Positions 36,103-44,709 of a DNA stretch of 64,000 nt are shown piece by piece (position 1 is the stretch's first letter; each line of letters opens with the position of its first letter). The DNA comes from Mycobacterium paraterrae (lineage in GTDB: Bacteria; Actinomycetota; Actinomycetes; Mycobacteriales; Mycobacteriaceae). Location: assembly GCF_022430545.2 (NCBI RefSeq), contig NZ_CP092488.2:5146001-5210000 (forward strand). Direction: 5' to 3'. The position numbers and the translations under genes are program-made. Below the pieces are notes generated by a model, which worked only from the letters and a program-made list of their open reading frames with translations, was not told the DNA's origin and ran no database searches.

Positions 36103-37346
36103 TGACGCTGCCGATTACCGACACCACGAGTGTGGCCGATGCCGTTGCCGCGGTGCAGCAATGGGTCGACACCGAAGTCCCCGGCGCCTGGCGGACCGCC
36201 GCGGCCAATGGTCCAGCCGCCTTGCGGGCAGTGCGCAGCCCTGCCGACTACCAGCAGTGGTATCCGACCTTTGCCGCGTCGGGGCTCGTCGTACCGACTT
36301 GGGCGCGCGAACATGGGGGCCTCGGAGTCGGCAACGAGGTCGCCCGGGCGATCGAACACGTGCTGCGCCCGCTGCGACTGTCGCGACTCAACCCGTTGGG
36401 CCTCAACAATGCTGCGGCCGCTCTGTTCAGCCACGGCACCGAAGAACAGCGGTTGCGTTTCCTGCCGCCGATCGTGCGCAACGAGGAAAAGTGGTGCCAG
36501 CTGTTCAGCGAGCCGGGCGCCGGTTCCGATCTGGCTTCGTTGGCGACGCGCGCAGTCCGCGACGGTGACTCCTGGGTGGTCAACGGGCAGAAGGTCTGGA
36601 CCACGTGGGCCGACCAAGCCGACTTCGCGATCCTGCTCGCCAGAACCGATCCAGAGGCGCCCAAGCACAAGGGCATCACCTACTTCCTGCTCGACATGCG
36701 TCAATCAGGCGTACAGGTCAGGCCGCTGCGTCAGATCACCGGAGAATCCGAGTTCAACGAGGTCTTCATCGACGATGCACGAGTCCCCGATGCACACCGG
36801 GTGGGCGACGTCAACGACGGGTGGCGGGTCAGCGCCTCGACGTTGTCCAGCGAGCGACAGATGGTGTCGGGCTCCGGATCCGGGGGCATGGGTCGCCTCG
36901 GCGGCTCCGGCGCTGAGCGCCTGATCACGCTGGCGCAGCAGACCGGCAAGTGGAGCGACCCCGTGATCCGTAACAAGGTCATGCGCTTGTGGGCGCAGGA
37001 GCAGATCCGTGGCTGGACGAATGCCCGTGTGCGCGCAGCCCTTTCGGCTGGCCAATCGCCAGGAGCGGCATCGTCGATCGGCAAGGTGCACCAGGCCGTG
37101 CTGAATCAGCAGATTCAGGACCTCATGGTCGACCTACTGGGCACCGAAGCGATCGCCTGGCCGGCCACCGACGACCCCGATGCGCTGCCGCGCGACGTCC
37201 AGGGAATGATGCGCAGCCTCGCCAACGGCACCGAGGGCGGGACCACCGACATCAACAAGAACATCCTCGGCGAACGGGTGCTAGGCCTGCCGAAGGAGCC
37301 CGACCCGTGGAAAGGCAAGCCCTGGAAGGACATTCCGCGCTCGTGA
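36099..37346 (+). CDS. Acyl-CoA dehydrogenase, catalytic alpha-type
   Basis: A 415-residue FadE with LFSEPGAGSDLASLATRA (about 135-152), VNGQKVWTTW, and C-terminal GTEGGTTDINKNILGERVLGLPKEP. Glu252 in SSERQ is at the helix-G catalytic position. No beta-type partner sits beside it; the free beta-like genes are at 20525, 54146 and 56541. Flanked by ATGA and GTGA overlaps within the forward operon. Confidence 0.88.
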   Translation: MMTLPITDTTSVADAVAAVQQWVDTEVPGAWRTAAANGPAALRAVRSPADYQQWYPTFAASGLVVPTWAREHGGLGVGNEVARAIEHVLRPLRLSRLNPLGLNNAAAALFSHGTEEQRLRFLPPIVRNEEKWCQLFSEPGAGSDLASLATRAVRDGDSWVVNGQKVWTTWADQADFAILLARTDPEAPKHKGITYFLLDMRQSGVQVRPLRQITGESEFNEVFIDDARVPDAHRVGDVNDGWRVSASTLSSERQMVSGSGSGGMGRLGGSGAERLITLAQQTGKWSDPVIRNKVMRLWAQEQIRGWTNARVRAALSAGQSPGAASSIGKVHQAVLNQQIQDLMVDLLGTEAIAWPATDDPDALPRDVQGMMRSLANGTEGGTTDINKNILGERVLGLPKEPDPWKGKPWKDIPRS

Positions 37347-38158
37347 GCACCTATCAGCGTCTCGTGGTGGAGAAGTCCGACGGAATCGGCTGGCTGATCC
37401 TCAACAGGCCCGACGCCGGCAATGCCTTCGACTCGCTGATGCTCGATGAACTCGAGACAGCGTGGGCCGAACTCGACTCTGATCCAGCCGTCCGCGTCAT
37501 CGTCAACACCGCTAACGGCAAGCCATTTTGTACCGGCATGGACGTGGTGCAGGTGGCGCGCGACAAAGAGGCGATGCGTCGCCATTCACGCCGGACCCGG
37601 GATGCGGAATTGAAGATCTCGTCGTGGCATTGCGGCGTGTGGAAACCGGTGATCGCGGCGGTCAACGGCGTCTGCGCCGGCGGTGGCCTGCATCTGGTGG
37701 CCGACGCCGACATCGTGATCGCCGCCGAAGAAGCGTCTTTTGTCGACCCGCACGTCTCGGTTGGGCAGGCCGTTGCCTACGAGGCGATCACACTGCTGCG
37801 CAAATCACCGATGGAGGCGATTACGCGGATGACATTGAGCGGCAAGGGTGAACGCATCACCGCGCGGCGCGCCTACGAACTGGGGATCGTCTCCGAAGTG
37901 GTCTCCAGCGAGGAGCTTCGCGCCACCGCGAGCAAGCTCGCCACCGCGGTCGCCGCGAACTCGCCGACCGCGCTGCGGGCCACCAAGAAAGCACTGTGGC
38001 GGTCCCTGGAAGTCGGTCTCACCCAGGCCCGCAGCGAGGCCGCCGATGCGATTTGGCGGCTACGCAATCACCCCGATCACAGCGAAGGGGCCAGGGCGTG
38101 GAGCGAGAAGCGCACACCCCGATGGCAGCCGTTGTCGGACCCAGTGGAGGTGTCATGA
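37343..38158 (+). CDS. Enoyl-CoA hydratase/isomerase-family protein (tandem copy 1)
   Basis: A 271-residue crotonase: LNRPDAGNAFDSLMLDEL, GKPFCTGMDVVQ, AVNGVCAGGGLHLVADADI, FVDPHVSVGQAVAYEAITLL. GTG 37343 overlaps the fadE stop (GTGA). It is closely similar to the next gene along its full length, so the two arose by tandem duplication. The VDPHVSxGQ segment lacks the standard Glu, so reaction type is open. Confidence 0.87.
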   Translation: MSTYQRLVVEKSDGIGWLILNRPDAGNAFDSLMLDELETAWAELDSDPAVRVIVNTANGKPFCTGMDVVQVARDKEAMRRHSRRTRDAELKISSWHCGVWKPVIAAVNGVCAGGGLHLVADADIVIAAEEASFVDPHVSVGQAVAYEAITLLRKSPMEAITRMTLSGKGERITARRAYELGIVSEVVSSEELRATASKLATAVAANSPTALRATKKALWRSLEVGLTQARSEAADAIWRLRNHPDHSEGARAWSEKRTPRWQPLSDPVEVS

Positions 38159-38955
38159 CATATCGGCGGCTGGTCGTCGAACGACACGGGCCGGTCGGCT
38201 GGATCATCAACGACCGGCCGGACCGCCTTAATGCCTATGACGCCGCGATGCGCGAGGAATTTCCCCAGGCCTGGGCAGAGCTCAACGCCGACCCCGACGT
38301 TCGCGTGATCGTGCACACCGGCAACGGACGCGCTTTCCAGGTGGGCGCCGACGTCGAGGAGCTCGACGGCGAGGCGGTGCTGCAGTTCCAGGAGACCATG
38401 CGCACACTGGATTTGAAGCTGACCGCGTGGCACTGCCACGTCGACAAACCGGTCATCACCGCCGTCAACGGGGTCTGCGCCGGAGGCGGACTGCACTGGG
38501 TCGCGGACGCCGACGTGGTCATCGCCTCGTCGGACGCCAGCTTCGTCGATCCCCATGTCTCGATTGGCCAGGTCAGCGCCCTAGAGACAATCGCGCTGAT
38601 GCGCAAGATGCCCGCGGAGGCCGTGCTGCGAATGGCGCTGGTCGGCAGCCACGAACGGCTCAGCGCCCAGCGTGCCTACGAGCTCGGAATGATCAGCCAG
38701 GTCGTCGACCCGCCCGAGCGGCTTCGCGAGGTTGCACAAGAACTCGCCGAAAAAATCGCGCGCAACTCCCCGGCGGCGATGCGCGCCACCAAGCGAGCAC
38801 TCTGGGGTGCACTGGAATTCGGCCTCACGGACGCGTGCCGCGAGGGTGCCAAGCACCTGACATCGATGTGGGGACATCCGGACCAGAACGAGGGACCGCT
38901 GGCCTTCGCAGACAAGCGAACTCCGAAGTGGGCTCCCCTGGAGAACGACTCGTGA
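38155..38955 (+). CDS. Enoyl-CoA hydratase/isomerase-family protein (tandem copy 2)
   Basis: A 266-residue paralogue of the preceding gene: VGWIINDRPDRLNAYDAAM, GRAFQVGADVEEL, AVNGVCAGGGLHWVADADV, FVDPHVSIGQVSALETIALM. The oxyanion motif has QVGAD instead of CTGMD. Start ATG 38155 overlaps the upstream TGA (ATGA). The two may form a hetero-oligomer or act on consecutive intermediates. Confidence 0.87.
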   Translation: MTYRRLVVERHGPVGWIINDRPDRLNAYDAAMREEFPQAWAELNADPDVRVIVHTGNGRAFQVGADVEELDGEAVLQFQETMRTLDLKLTAWHCHVDKPVITAVNGVCAGGGLHWVADADVVIASSDASFVDPHVSIGQVSALETIALMRKMPAEAVLRMALVGSHERLSAQRAYELGMISQVVDPPERLREVAQELAEKIARNSPAAMRATKRALWGALEFGLTDACREGAKHLTSMWGHPDQNEGPLAFADKRTPKWAPLENDS

Positions 38956-40403
38956 GTCTCGCCGAGCTCCTGAACGGTCTGCCCGACGTCGCAGTACACA
39001 CGCTGCGCGCTGATGTTTCGCGCCACGAATTGGCAACCAGCGCTGACCAACTCGGTGCGCTGCTGGCCGAAGCGGGGCTGCACACCGGGCAGGTGGTCGC
39101 TGCCATGCTGCCCAACGACGCCACCACCATCGCCGCGCTGTTCGGTACGTGGCGCGCCGGCGCGGTCTACACCCCGCTCAACCCCCGGGCCGCCGATGCC
39201 GAGATCGTCACCCAAATCGCGGCATTGCGACCGGCTGCCGTCATCACAACCCCCCAACTCGCACAACGATTCTCGAGTTTCCACCTGCCGATCATCACAG
39301 GTGAGGCGCTGACGTGGGCCGCGGTCGGATCATCACACCAGCCCGACGATGCGCGATCCTACGAAGACGACGTCGCACTGCTGCAGTTCACCTCCGGCAC
39401 GACCGGGCCACCGAAACCGGTCCCGCTGCGGCACAGCACGGTGCTCGATCTCATCGACCGCCTGCTCGAAAAACTGCGTGGCACCAAACCCGCTGGCAGT
39501 AAACCCAAGCGATCCCCCATGCCGAACCTGGTGCCGCTGTCGTTGTCGTTATGGGCCGGCATCTACCAAGTGCTGTTCGCCTTTCGTGCCGGCTCCGGCG
39601 TCGTCCTGATGGATCGGTTCTCCGCGACGGAGTTCGCCGCGCTGGTCAAGCGGCACCAATTACGCTCCACGGTCTTACCGCCGGCCGCGCTCACGATGGT
39701 GCTGCACGACGACTCCGTCACCGACCTGTCGCCCCTGAAGATCGTGCGATCGATCACGGCTCCCCTGTCTCCCGTTCAGGCGGGCCGATTCCGTGACAAG
39801 TTCGGCGTCGTCGTCCTGAACTCCTACGGCCAAACCGAACTCGGCGGTGAAGTCGTCGGGTGGTCGGCCGCCGACGCCCGCGACTGGGGCGAAACCAAAC
39901 TCGGATCGGTCGGACGACCGCTGCCCGGCATCGATGTCACGATCGCAGAAGACGAAGTGATGGTTCGCACCCCGACGACAGCGGCACGCAAGATCGATCC
40001 GGCGTTCCTTGACCGGCTCACTGACGACGGCTGGTTTCACACCGGCGACCTGGGCTGGTTCGACGACGACGGATTCCTGTGGCTCGACGGTCGGGTGTCG
40101 GACATGATCAACCGCGGCGGACTCAAGGTCTTTCCCGGCACCGTCGAAGATGTCCTGCTCTCCGCCGACGGAGTCCGCGAGGCCGCTGTAGTGGGGATCG
40201 CCGACGAACGACTCGGCGAGGTTCCCTGGGCCTTCGTCGCGCGCAGCGATCGCGAGGTATCCGAGGACATGCTGATCGCATGGTGCCGCGAGCGCCTGAC
40301 TCCCTACCGCGTTCCGGCCCGGATCGTCTTCGTCGATCAGTTGCCCCGCAACGACGTCGGCAAAGTGGTCAAGCGCGAATTGGCCCAGCTGGCCCGCCCG
40401 TAG
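38952..40403 (+). CDS. Acyl-CoA synthetase (FadD family)
   Basis: A 483-residue AMP-forming ligase with P-loop FTSGTTGPPKP (146-156), NSYGQTELGGEV, WFHTGDLGWFDDDGFLWLDGRVSDMI and catalytic Lys in NDVGKVVKREL. It is shorter at the N-terminus than most FadDs. GTG 38952 overlaps the crotonase stop. It closes the tightly overlapped operon 34041-40403. Confidence 0.87.
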   Translation: MSLAELLNGLPDVAVHTLRADVSRHELATSADQLGALLAEAGLHTGQVVAAMLPNDATTIAALFGTWRAGAVYTPLNPRAADAEIVTQIAALRPAAVITTPQLAQRFSSFHLPIITGEALTWAAVGSSHQPDDARSYEDDVALLQFTSGTTGPPKPVPLRHSTVLDLIDRLLEKLRGTKPAGSKPKRSPMPNLVPLSLSLWAGIYQVLFAFRAGSGVVLMDRFSATEFAALVKRHQLRSTVLPPAALTMVLHDDSVTDLSPLKIVRSITAPLSPVQAGRFRDKFGVVVLNSYGQTELGGEVVGWSAADARDWGETKLGSVGRPLPGIDVTIAEDEVMVRTPTTAARKIDPAFLDRLTDDGWFHTGDLGWFDDDGFLWLDGRVSDMINRGGLKVFPGTVEDVLLSADGVREAAVVGIADERLGEVPWAFVARSDREVSEDMLIAWCRERLTPYRVPARIVFVDQLPRNDVGKVVKRELAQLARP

Positions 40404-40492
40404 AATACTTACTCTCGCTCATGAGAACGGTGATAGCGTCATGCGGAAATGCACATTTCCACTCGACATCGACGTGACGGGAGCAACCCCCT

Positions 40493-40591
40493 GTGATCGA
40501 AGAACTGCTGCGGATGCTGATCACCTGGGGAGTCATGTGTGGACTCGTCGCTTTCTTCTACTGGATGCTGTCGAACATCGGCACCTTCTGA
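40493..40591 (+). CDS. 32-residue single-span membrane microprotein
   Basis: GTG 40493 opens a 33-codon frame preceded by GGGAG at 40479-40483. The product starts MIEELLRMLITWGVM and has one hydrophobic span (about residues 8-27, WGVMCGLVAFFYWML) with a short polar tail. It lies 89 bp after fadD and 50 bp before a second microprotein. No family recognised; size and clean hydrophobic pattern suggest a membrane complex subunit or modulator. Confidence 0.5.
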   Translation: MIEELLRMLITWGVMCGLVAFFYWMLSNIGTF

Positions 40592-40641
40592 TCGTCCATG
40601 ACCAGAATCGCGTCCTCGAAAAATTCAAAGACTGGAGCGCA

Positions 40642-40761
40642 GTGGAAGAACAGGACCGCAAGCGTCGACGAGCGCTCATCGTGTTCCAGGTCTGGATATA
40701 CGGGATGCTGCTGACGATGTTTCTCATTCAGCTCTCGATGCTGCTGACGAGGAACTGGTGA
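40642..40761 (+). CDS. 39-residue single-span membrane microprotein
   Basis: GTG 40642 with GGAG at 40634-40637. The product begins MEEQDRKRRR, then a span VFQVWIYGMLLTMFLIQLSM, ending LLTRNW. The positive cluster before the span predicts N-in topology. A longer in-frame reading to 40441 exists but has no hydrophobic or conserved look. Only four bases separate it from the next membrane gene. Confidence 0.5.
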   Translation: MEEQDRKRRRALIVFQVWIYGMLLTMFLIQLSMLLTRNW

Positions 40762-40765
40762 ACCG

Positions 40766-41467
40766 ATGAGACGTTCTCACGGCACGCTCGCGCCCACGTC
40801 GACGACACTGGACGAACACGAAATATCAAGCCGTAAGGCTCAACGGCAGGCCGACCTATGGCTGATTTCTGGGACAGCCCTGATGGGCACGTTAGTTCTC
40901 GGACCCATCGGGCTTCCGTTGTTCTTGCGTGGTCTATACCTGTTGCGCAACGCGCAACGAGCGGGTCTCTCGGTTCGCCCTCTCATGGTCACCCTGATCG
41001 GCTACGTCATCATTTTGGATGCGGCACTCAACAGCATCGGCTGGGCGCTGGACCTTTTCGCCAACCATGCGCTGATAACCCGCACCGTCTTCACGGCTTG
41101 GGGCAACCTGATGGACGCGGGGTACTTCTGGCACTACAACGAACTCTGGATCGGAGGCGCCAGCGCTCCCGGCGAAAAGGCATGGGTGCTTGTCTGCGTG
41201 CTGATCGCCTTCCCCATGCGGATGGCTGCGGCGATCGGCTTCCTGCAGATGAGGCGTTGGGGGCACCAGTGGATGATCGTGACGTGCTGGTTCGGCGTGG
41301 TGGTGTGGACCGGCTACATCTTCAACATGACGCTGTATGCCGACGTCCGCTACGCGGCGGTTGGACTTCCGGTGATCGCCTGGTGGGCCTACAACATTTT
41401 CTACATCACACCGTTTCTCGCAATTCCCTACTTGCACACCGTCAACCGTGAGGTTTTCAGTGACTGA
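40766..41467 (+). CDS. Polytopic membrane protein of unknown function
   Basis: A 233-residue protein. After a polar N-terminus (about 28 residues) come roughly five hydrophobic segments: LISGTALMGTLVLGPIGLPL, PLMVTLIGYVIILDAAL, WVLVCVLIAFPMRMAAAIGF, WMIVTCWFGVVVWTGYIF and VGLPVIAWWAYNIFYITPFL. Aromatic residues are frequent (WGNLMDAGYFWHYNELW loop). No transporter or enzyme motif recognised; a lipophilic-substrate permease, isomerase or scaffold are all possible. It overlaps the next gene by 8 bases. Confidence 0.75.
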   Translation: MRRSHGTLAPTSTTLDEHEISSRKAQRQADLWLISGTALMGTLVLGPIGLPLFLRGLYLLRNAQRAGLSVRPLMVTLIGYVIILDAALNSIGWALDLFANHALITRTVFTAWGNLMDAGYFWHYNELWIGGASAPGEKAWVLVCVLIAFPMRMAAAIGFLQMRRWGHQWMIVTCWFGVVVWTGYIFNMTLYADVRYAAVGLPVIAWWAYNIFYITPFLAIPYLHTVNREVFSD

Positions 41468-41897
41468 ACCAGCAATAAATGCGGACGTGCCAACCGAGTC
41501 GCTGCCGCCCGGCACCGCGCCCGTATGGGCGCGGATGCACAAGTGGCTGAAGCGAGGACTGTACGTCTGTCTCTTCGGTCTGGTGATCGAGGGTTCGCTG
41601 ACCGTTCCCGTGATCGCCGTGTGGTACGGGTGGCCCACGTTGTCGCTAATCCAGATCTGCAGCGAGTTGCTCAAAGTCCGGTACTCCAACGACACGCTGG
41701 AGTGCCTTCAGCCGTATCCCATTAGCGGTCCGCCGTTCGGCGGTGCTCCCGAAGCAGCAGGCCAACATAGCGCGCGAGACGATTGGGGAATTCAGCCCCG
41801 CCCGCGCTACGACCGGATCGGCTTTCGCGAACTCATCAAGATCCATGATCAGCGGATCGCGCGTCAAGGCGGAGCGGGCCCAGCCCCCACACCATAG
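41460..41897 (+). CDS. Single-span membrane-associated protein, unknown function
   Basis: A 145-residue protein from GTG 41460 (GTG 41448 is possible). A proline-rich polar start is followed by a basic segment (MHKWLKRG) and one span (LYVCLFGLVIEGSLTVPVIA), then a polar domain with YDRIGFRELIKIHD. The coupling to the preceding polytopic protein suggests a complex. No family recognised. Confidence 0.65.
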   Translation: MTEPAINADVPTESLPPGTAPVWARMHKWLKRGLYVCLFGLVIEGSLTVPVIAVWYGWPTLSLIQICSELLKVRYSNDTLECLQPYPISGPPFGGAPEAAGQHSARDDWGIQPRPRYDRIGFRELIKIHDQRIARQGGAGPAPTP

Positions 41898-41910
41898 CCG
41901 CCTTGTGACA

Positions 41911-42513
41911 ATGACGACTCCCCATGTGATCGGACGCAGCGACGCCATCTCGTGGGCGGTAGCAGCAAGCCTCAAGACCGTCGTTCACCGTAGCGACGAA
42001 ATGATCTCGCCGGGAACCGATTCCGTCGTCATCGTGGTGGGGGTTGATCCGACGCTCGAGCCGAGCCACCTCCACTCCCTCAGCGCGGCCGACTGGCGCT
42101 TATTCGCGGAGCAACCAATGTGGCACGCGCTGACCGCGTTGCAGCGTTCGTACGCGTCGATGCGGCAGGACGGAGGACGGATCGTGCTGGTAGTGCCGTC
42201 GGTCGGGATGACCGGCGGGCCGCACATCGTCGCCTGGGCCACCGCTGTCGAGGGGATCCGGGCGATGGCCAAATCCGCTGCGCGCCAATGGGCCCATGCA
42301 CGCGTGATTGTCAACCTGATTGCCACGCCGCTGCATCTGTTCGCCCCGAGGTTGGACGCATCGGCGGCCCACGTGAGCACGGCCGCTCTCCCCGACGATG
42401 AGAAAATCATCGAATCGGTGGTCGAGGCAACACGATTCCTGCTCAAGCGCGAGGTCGCGGGTGTGGTCGGCGAGACGCTCATCGTCGATGGAGGGGCGAT
42501 GATGCTGCCATGA
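41911..42513 (+). CDS. SDR-fold protein lacking catalytic residues (pseudo-SDR)
   Basis: A 200-residue SDR-like protein. The beta-strand and Ser of the active site remain (RIVLVVPSVGM, Ser97) and the C-terminus is normal (GVVGETLIVDGGAMMLP). However the region that should hold YxxxK reads HIVAWATAVEGIRAMAKS, with no Tyr, and the N-terminal TGxxxGxG motif is missing. It is therefore probably inactive. It overlaps an intact SDR by ATGA. A precedent is the BbsC/BbsD pair of toluene catabolism, where an inactive SDR subunit pairs with an active one; the parallel is inference. Confidence 0.75.
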   Translation: MTTPHVIGRSDAISWAVAASLKTVVHRSDEMISPGTDSVVIVVGVDPTLEPSHLHSLSAADWRLFAEQPMWHALTALQRSYASMRQDGGRIVLVVPSVGMTGGPHIVAWATAVEGIRAMAKSAARQWAHARVIVNLIATPLHLFAPRLDASAAHVSTAALPDDEKIIESVVEATRFLLKREVAGVVGETLIVDGGAMMLP

Positions 42514-43268
42514 CACTACACGGACACACGGTGCTGGTTACCGGAGCCGGCCGCGGCGTCGGCCAAGGCATAGCCCACGCCCTTGCCCGCGACGGCGCCC
42601 ACGTGTTCGTCGGCACCCGGTCAGAGACTGGAAAGACGGTCGCTTCAGAGCTCGCCGAGCAGGGCTATCGCGCCAGCTGGGTCTGTTGTGACGTGACGGT
42701 CGCCGGGTCCGTTGCCGATGCGGTCGAGGCGGCTGTCACCAAGACCGGTCGACTAGATGCGCTGGTGCACAACGCCACCAGCAACGCATCGAGCCAGCCA
42801 CACCGCCTCGAGGACGTCGATGAGGCTCGGTGGCACGACCACTTCGCCGTGTCGTTAACCGGTGCCTACCACTGTGCGAGTGCGGCCTTCGAGGCCCTGC
42901 GTGAGCAAGCAGGGACCTTTCTCGTGATGACCTCACCGGCCGGTATCGAAGGCAGCGCCACGCTGCCGCTCTACGCCACCATGAAGGGCGCGCTGCGGGG
43001 CTTTGCCAAGAGCTTGGCTCGCGAATGGGGGCCACACGGCATCACCGTCAATGTCATTTCGCCGCTTGCCTATTCACCGGCGATGACGGCGGCCATCGAG
43101 GCCGACCCCGCGATGGAGCAACGGCTCGCACGCCGGATTCCGCTGGGCCGAATCGGCGATCCGGAAACCGACATCGGCTCGGCGGTCGCTTTTCTCCTGA
43201 GCCCACAGGCTCGTTATGTCACCGGTCAGACGATCGGCGTCGATGGCGGCCACTTCACCAATCTCTGA
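42510..43268 (+). CDS. SDR-family oxidoreductase, active-site intact
   Basis: A 252-residue SDR with TGAGRGVG cofactor motif, HNAT in place of NNAG, Ser in VMTSPAG and the YATMK pair, and ending in GQTIGVDGGHFTNL. Likely oxidises a secondary alcohol of a CoA ester with NAD(P). ATG 42510 overlaps the pseudo-SDR stop, supporting a heteromer. It closes the membrane/SDR cassette. Confidence 0.87.
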   Translation: MTLHGHTVLVTGAGRGVGQGIAHALARDGAHVFVGTRSETGKTVASELAEQGYRASWVCCDVTVAGSVADAVEAAVTKTGRLDALVHNATSNASSQPHRLEDVDEARWHDHFAVSLTGAYHCASAAFEALREQAGTFLVMTSPAGIEGSATLPLYATMKGALRGFAKSLAREWGPHGITVNVISPLAYSPAMTAAIEADPAMEQRLARRIPLGRIGDPETDIGSAVAFLLSPQARYVTGQTIGVDGGHFTNL

Positions 43269-43431
43269 GGCCGAGTATGTATGTGGGACATCAAGGCTGC
43301 CGCCGACGCGCTGAACGGACTCATTGACACTCTGATGACAGGTCTGTCAACCCGCTGAATCCAACCTGATGCCGTTGATCGAACTAAACGTCGTGACTGC
43401 TTTCGCCACCACGGTTTGGCCGCCAGGGCTT

Positions 43432-43457
43432 GAGAACGTTTGTTCTCTGATTAAGAT
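43432..43457. promoter_or_regulatory. Motif site C with -10 box
   Basis: Perfect repeat GAGAAC (43432-43437), GTTT, GTTCTC (43442-43447), followed by TAAGAT (TANNNT, 43452-43457). A bound regulator would cover the promoter of the amidohydrolase at 43522. Within 43269-43431 I see only a doubtful 25-codon ORF. Confidence 0.65.
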
Positions 43458-43521
43458 AGTGATGTTTCCGGATTCCATCCGGGCTAGTGGCGATCTTGGC
43501 CACCCTTCGAAAGGACCGACG

Positions 43522-44700
43522 ATGACGCAACCGAAGGCCTTCGAGGTCTGGGACGCCGACAACCACATGTACGAAACGATCGATGCCTACACGCGATACC
43601 TGCCGGAGAAGTATTCCGAGGCATTGAAGTTCGTCGACGTCAACGGTCGCCAGAAGCTGCAAATCCTCGGCGTGATCACCGAGACCATCCCGAACCCGAC
43701 CTACGAGGTGATCCCCACGCCCGGCGCCTGGGCCGACTACTACCGAGGGATCAACCCCGAGGGCAAGACACTTCGTGAGCTCGCCGAGCCCATCCGCTGT
43801 CCGGACGAATTCCGGCGTCCCGACCTGCGTCTTGCATTGATGGACCGGCAGGGTGTCGACGGTGCGGTGATGTTCCCGACCACGGCAGGCATGCTCGAGG
43901 AGCGCACGAAGTCCGACACCGAGTTGACCCACGCGGTGACCCACGCATTCAACCGCTGGCTACTCGACGACTGGACGTTCAACTACCAGAACCGAATCTT
44001 CCCAGTGCCAGCAATCTCATTGAACGACCCCGCGAAGGGAGTCGCCGAACTCGAGTGGTGCCTGGAAAACGGGGCCAAGACCGTGCTGATCCGGCCTGCG
44101 CCGGTACCGCGGGAGGACGGCACGTCCCGGTCGCCCGCGCTGCCCGAATTCGACGACTTCTGGCGGCTGGTCGAGTCGTCGGGAATCTCGGTCCAGATGC
44201 ACAACTCCGATGCGGGCTACGACCGATACCTCACCGATTGGGAGAGCGGCAACGAGTTTCAGGGCTTCCAACTGACGAAATTCCGCGGGTTTATCTACGA
44301 GGAGAGCCGGCACATCTTCGACACCCTGGCGGCGTTCGTCGCACACGGTGTGTTCGAGCGATTTCCCGGCCTGCGTATCGGAGTCGTCGAGAACGGCGGC
44401 TCTTGGGCAAACCGGCTGATGGATGCGTTCGACCGGGTGTATCGGAAGAAGCCACAAGATTTCAGCGAGCACCCGTGTGATGTCTTCCGCCGGCACGTGT
44501 GGGTAAACCCGTTCCACGAGGAAGACATGTCGCACCTCATCGACACTTTGGGTGCGGACCGGGTGATGTTCGGGTCGGACTTCCCGCACCCCGAGGGACT
44601 CGCCGAGCCCGCGCATTTTGTGAAGGAGCTCCAGAACCTTCCGGACGCGACAACGGCGAAAGTCATGGGCCGCAACCTCAAAGAACTCATCGGCGTCTAG
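43522..44700 (+). CDS. Amidohydrolase family protein (COG2159-like)
   Basis: A 392-residue barrel enzyme with VWDADNHMYE (N-terminal metal site), MFPTTAGMLEERT, IRPAPVPREDG, SVQMHNSDAGYDRYL and the final GSDFPHPEGLAEP metal Asp. It is closely similar to the gene at 59793-60986. GAAAGGA lies upstream of ATG 43522. The family includes decarboxylases and C-C hydrolases; several actinobacterial catabolic clusters carry members. Probably regulated through motif site C. Confidence 0.87.
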   Translation: MTQPKAFEVWDADNHMYETIDAYTRYLPEKYSEALKFVDVNGRQKLQILGVITETIPNPTYEVIPTPGAWADYYRGINPEGKTLRELAEPIRCPDEFRRPDLRLALMDRQGVDGAVMFPTTAGMLEERTKSDTELTHAVTHAFNRWLLDDWTFNYQNRIFPVPAISLNDPAKGVAELEWCLENGAKTVLIRPAPVPREDGTSRSPALPEFDDFWRLVESSGISVQMHNSDAGYDRYLTDWESGNEFQGFQLTKFRGFIYEESRHIFDTLAAFVAHGVFERFPGLRIGVVENGGSWANRLMDAFDRVYRKKPQDFSEHPCDVFRRHVWVNPFHEEDMSHLIDTLGADRVMFGSDFPHPEGLAEPAHFVKELQNLPDATTAKVMGRNLKELIGV

Positions 44701-44709
44701 GCGTCGTCC

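Noticed and set aside
43281..43358. 25-codon ORF after the SDR
   Set aside because: No ribosome binding site of note and no pattern beyond chance at this length.
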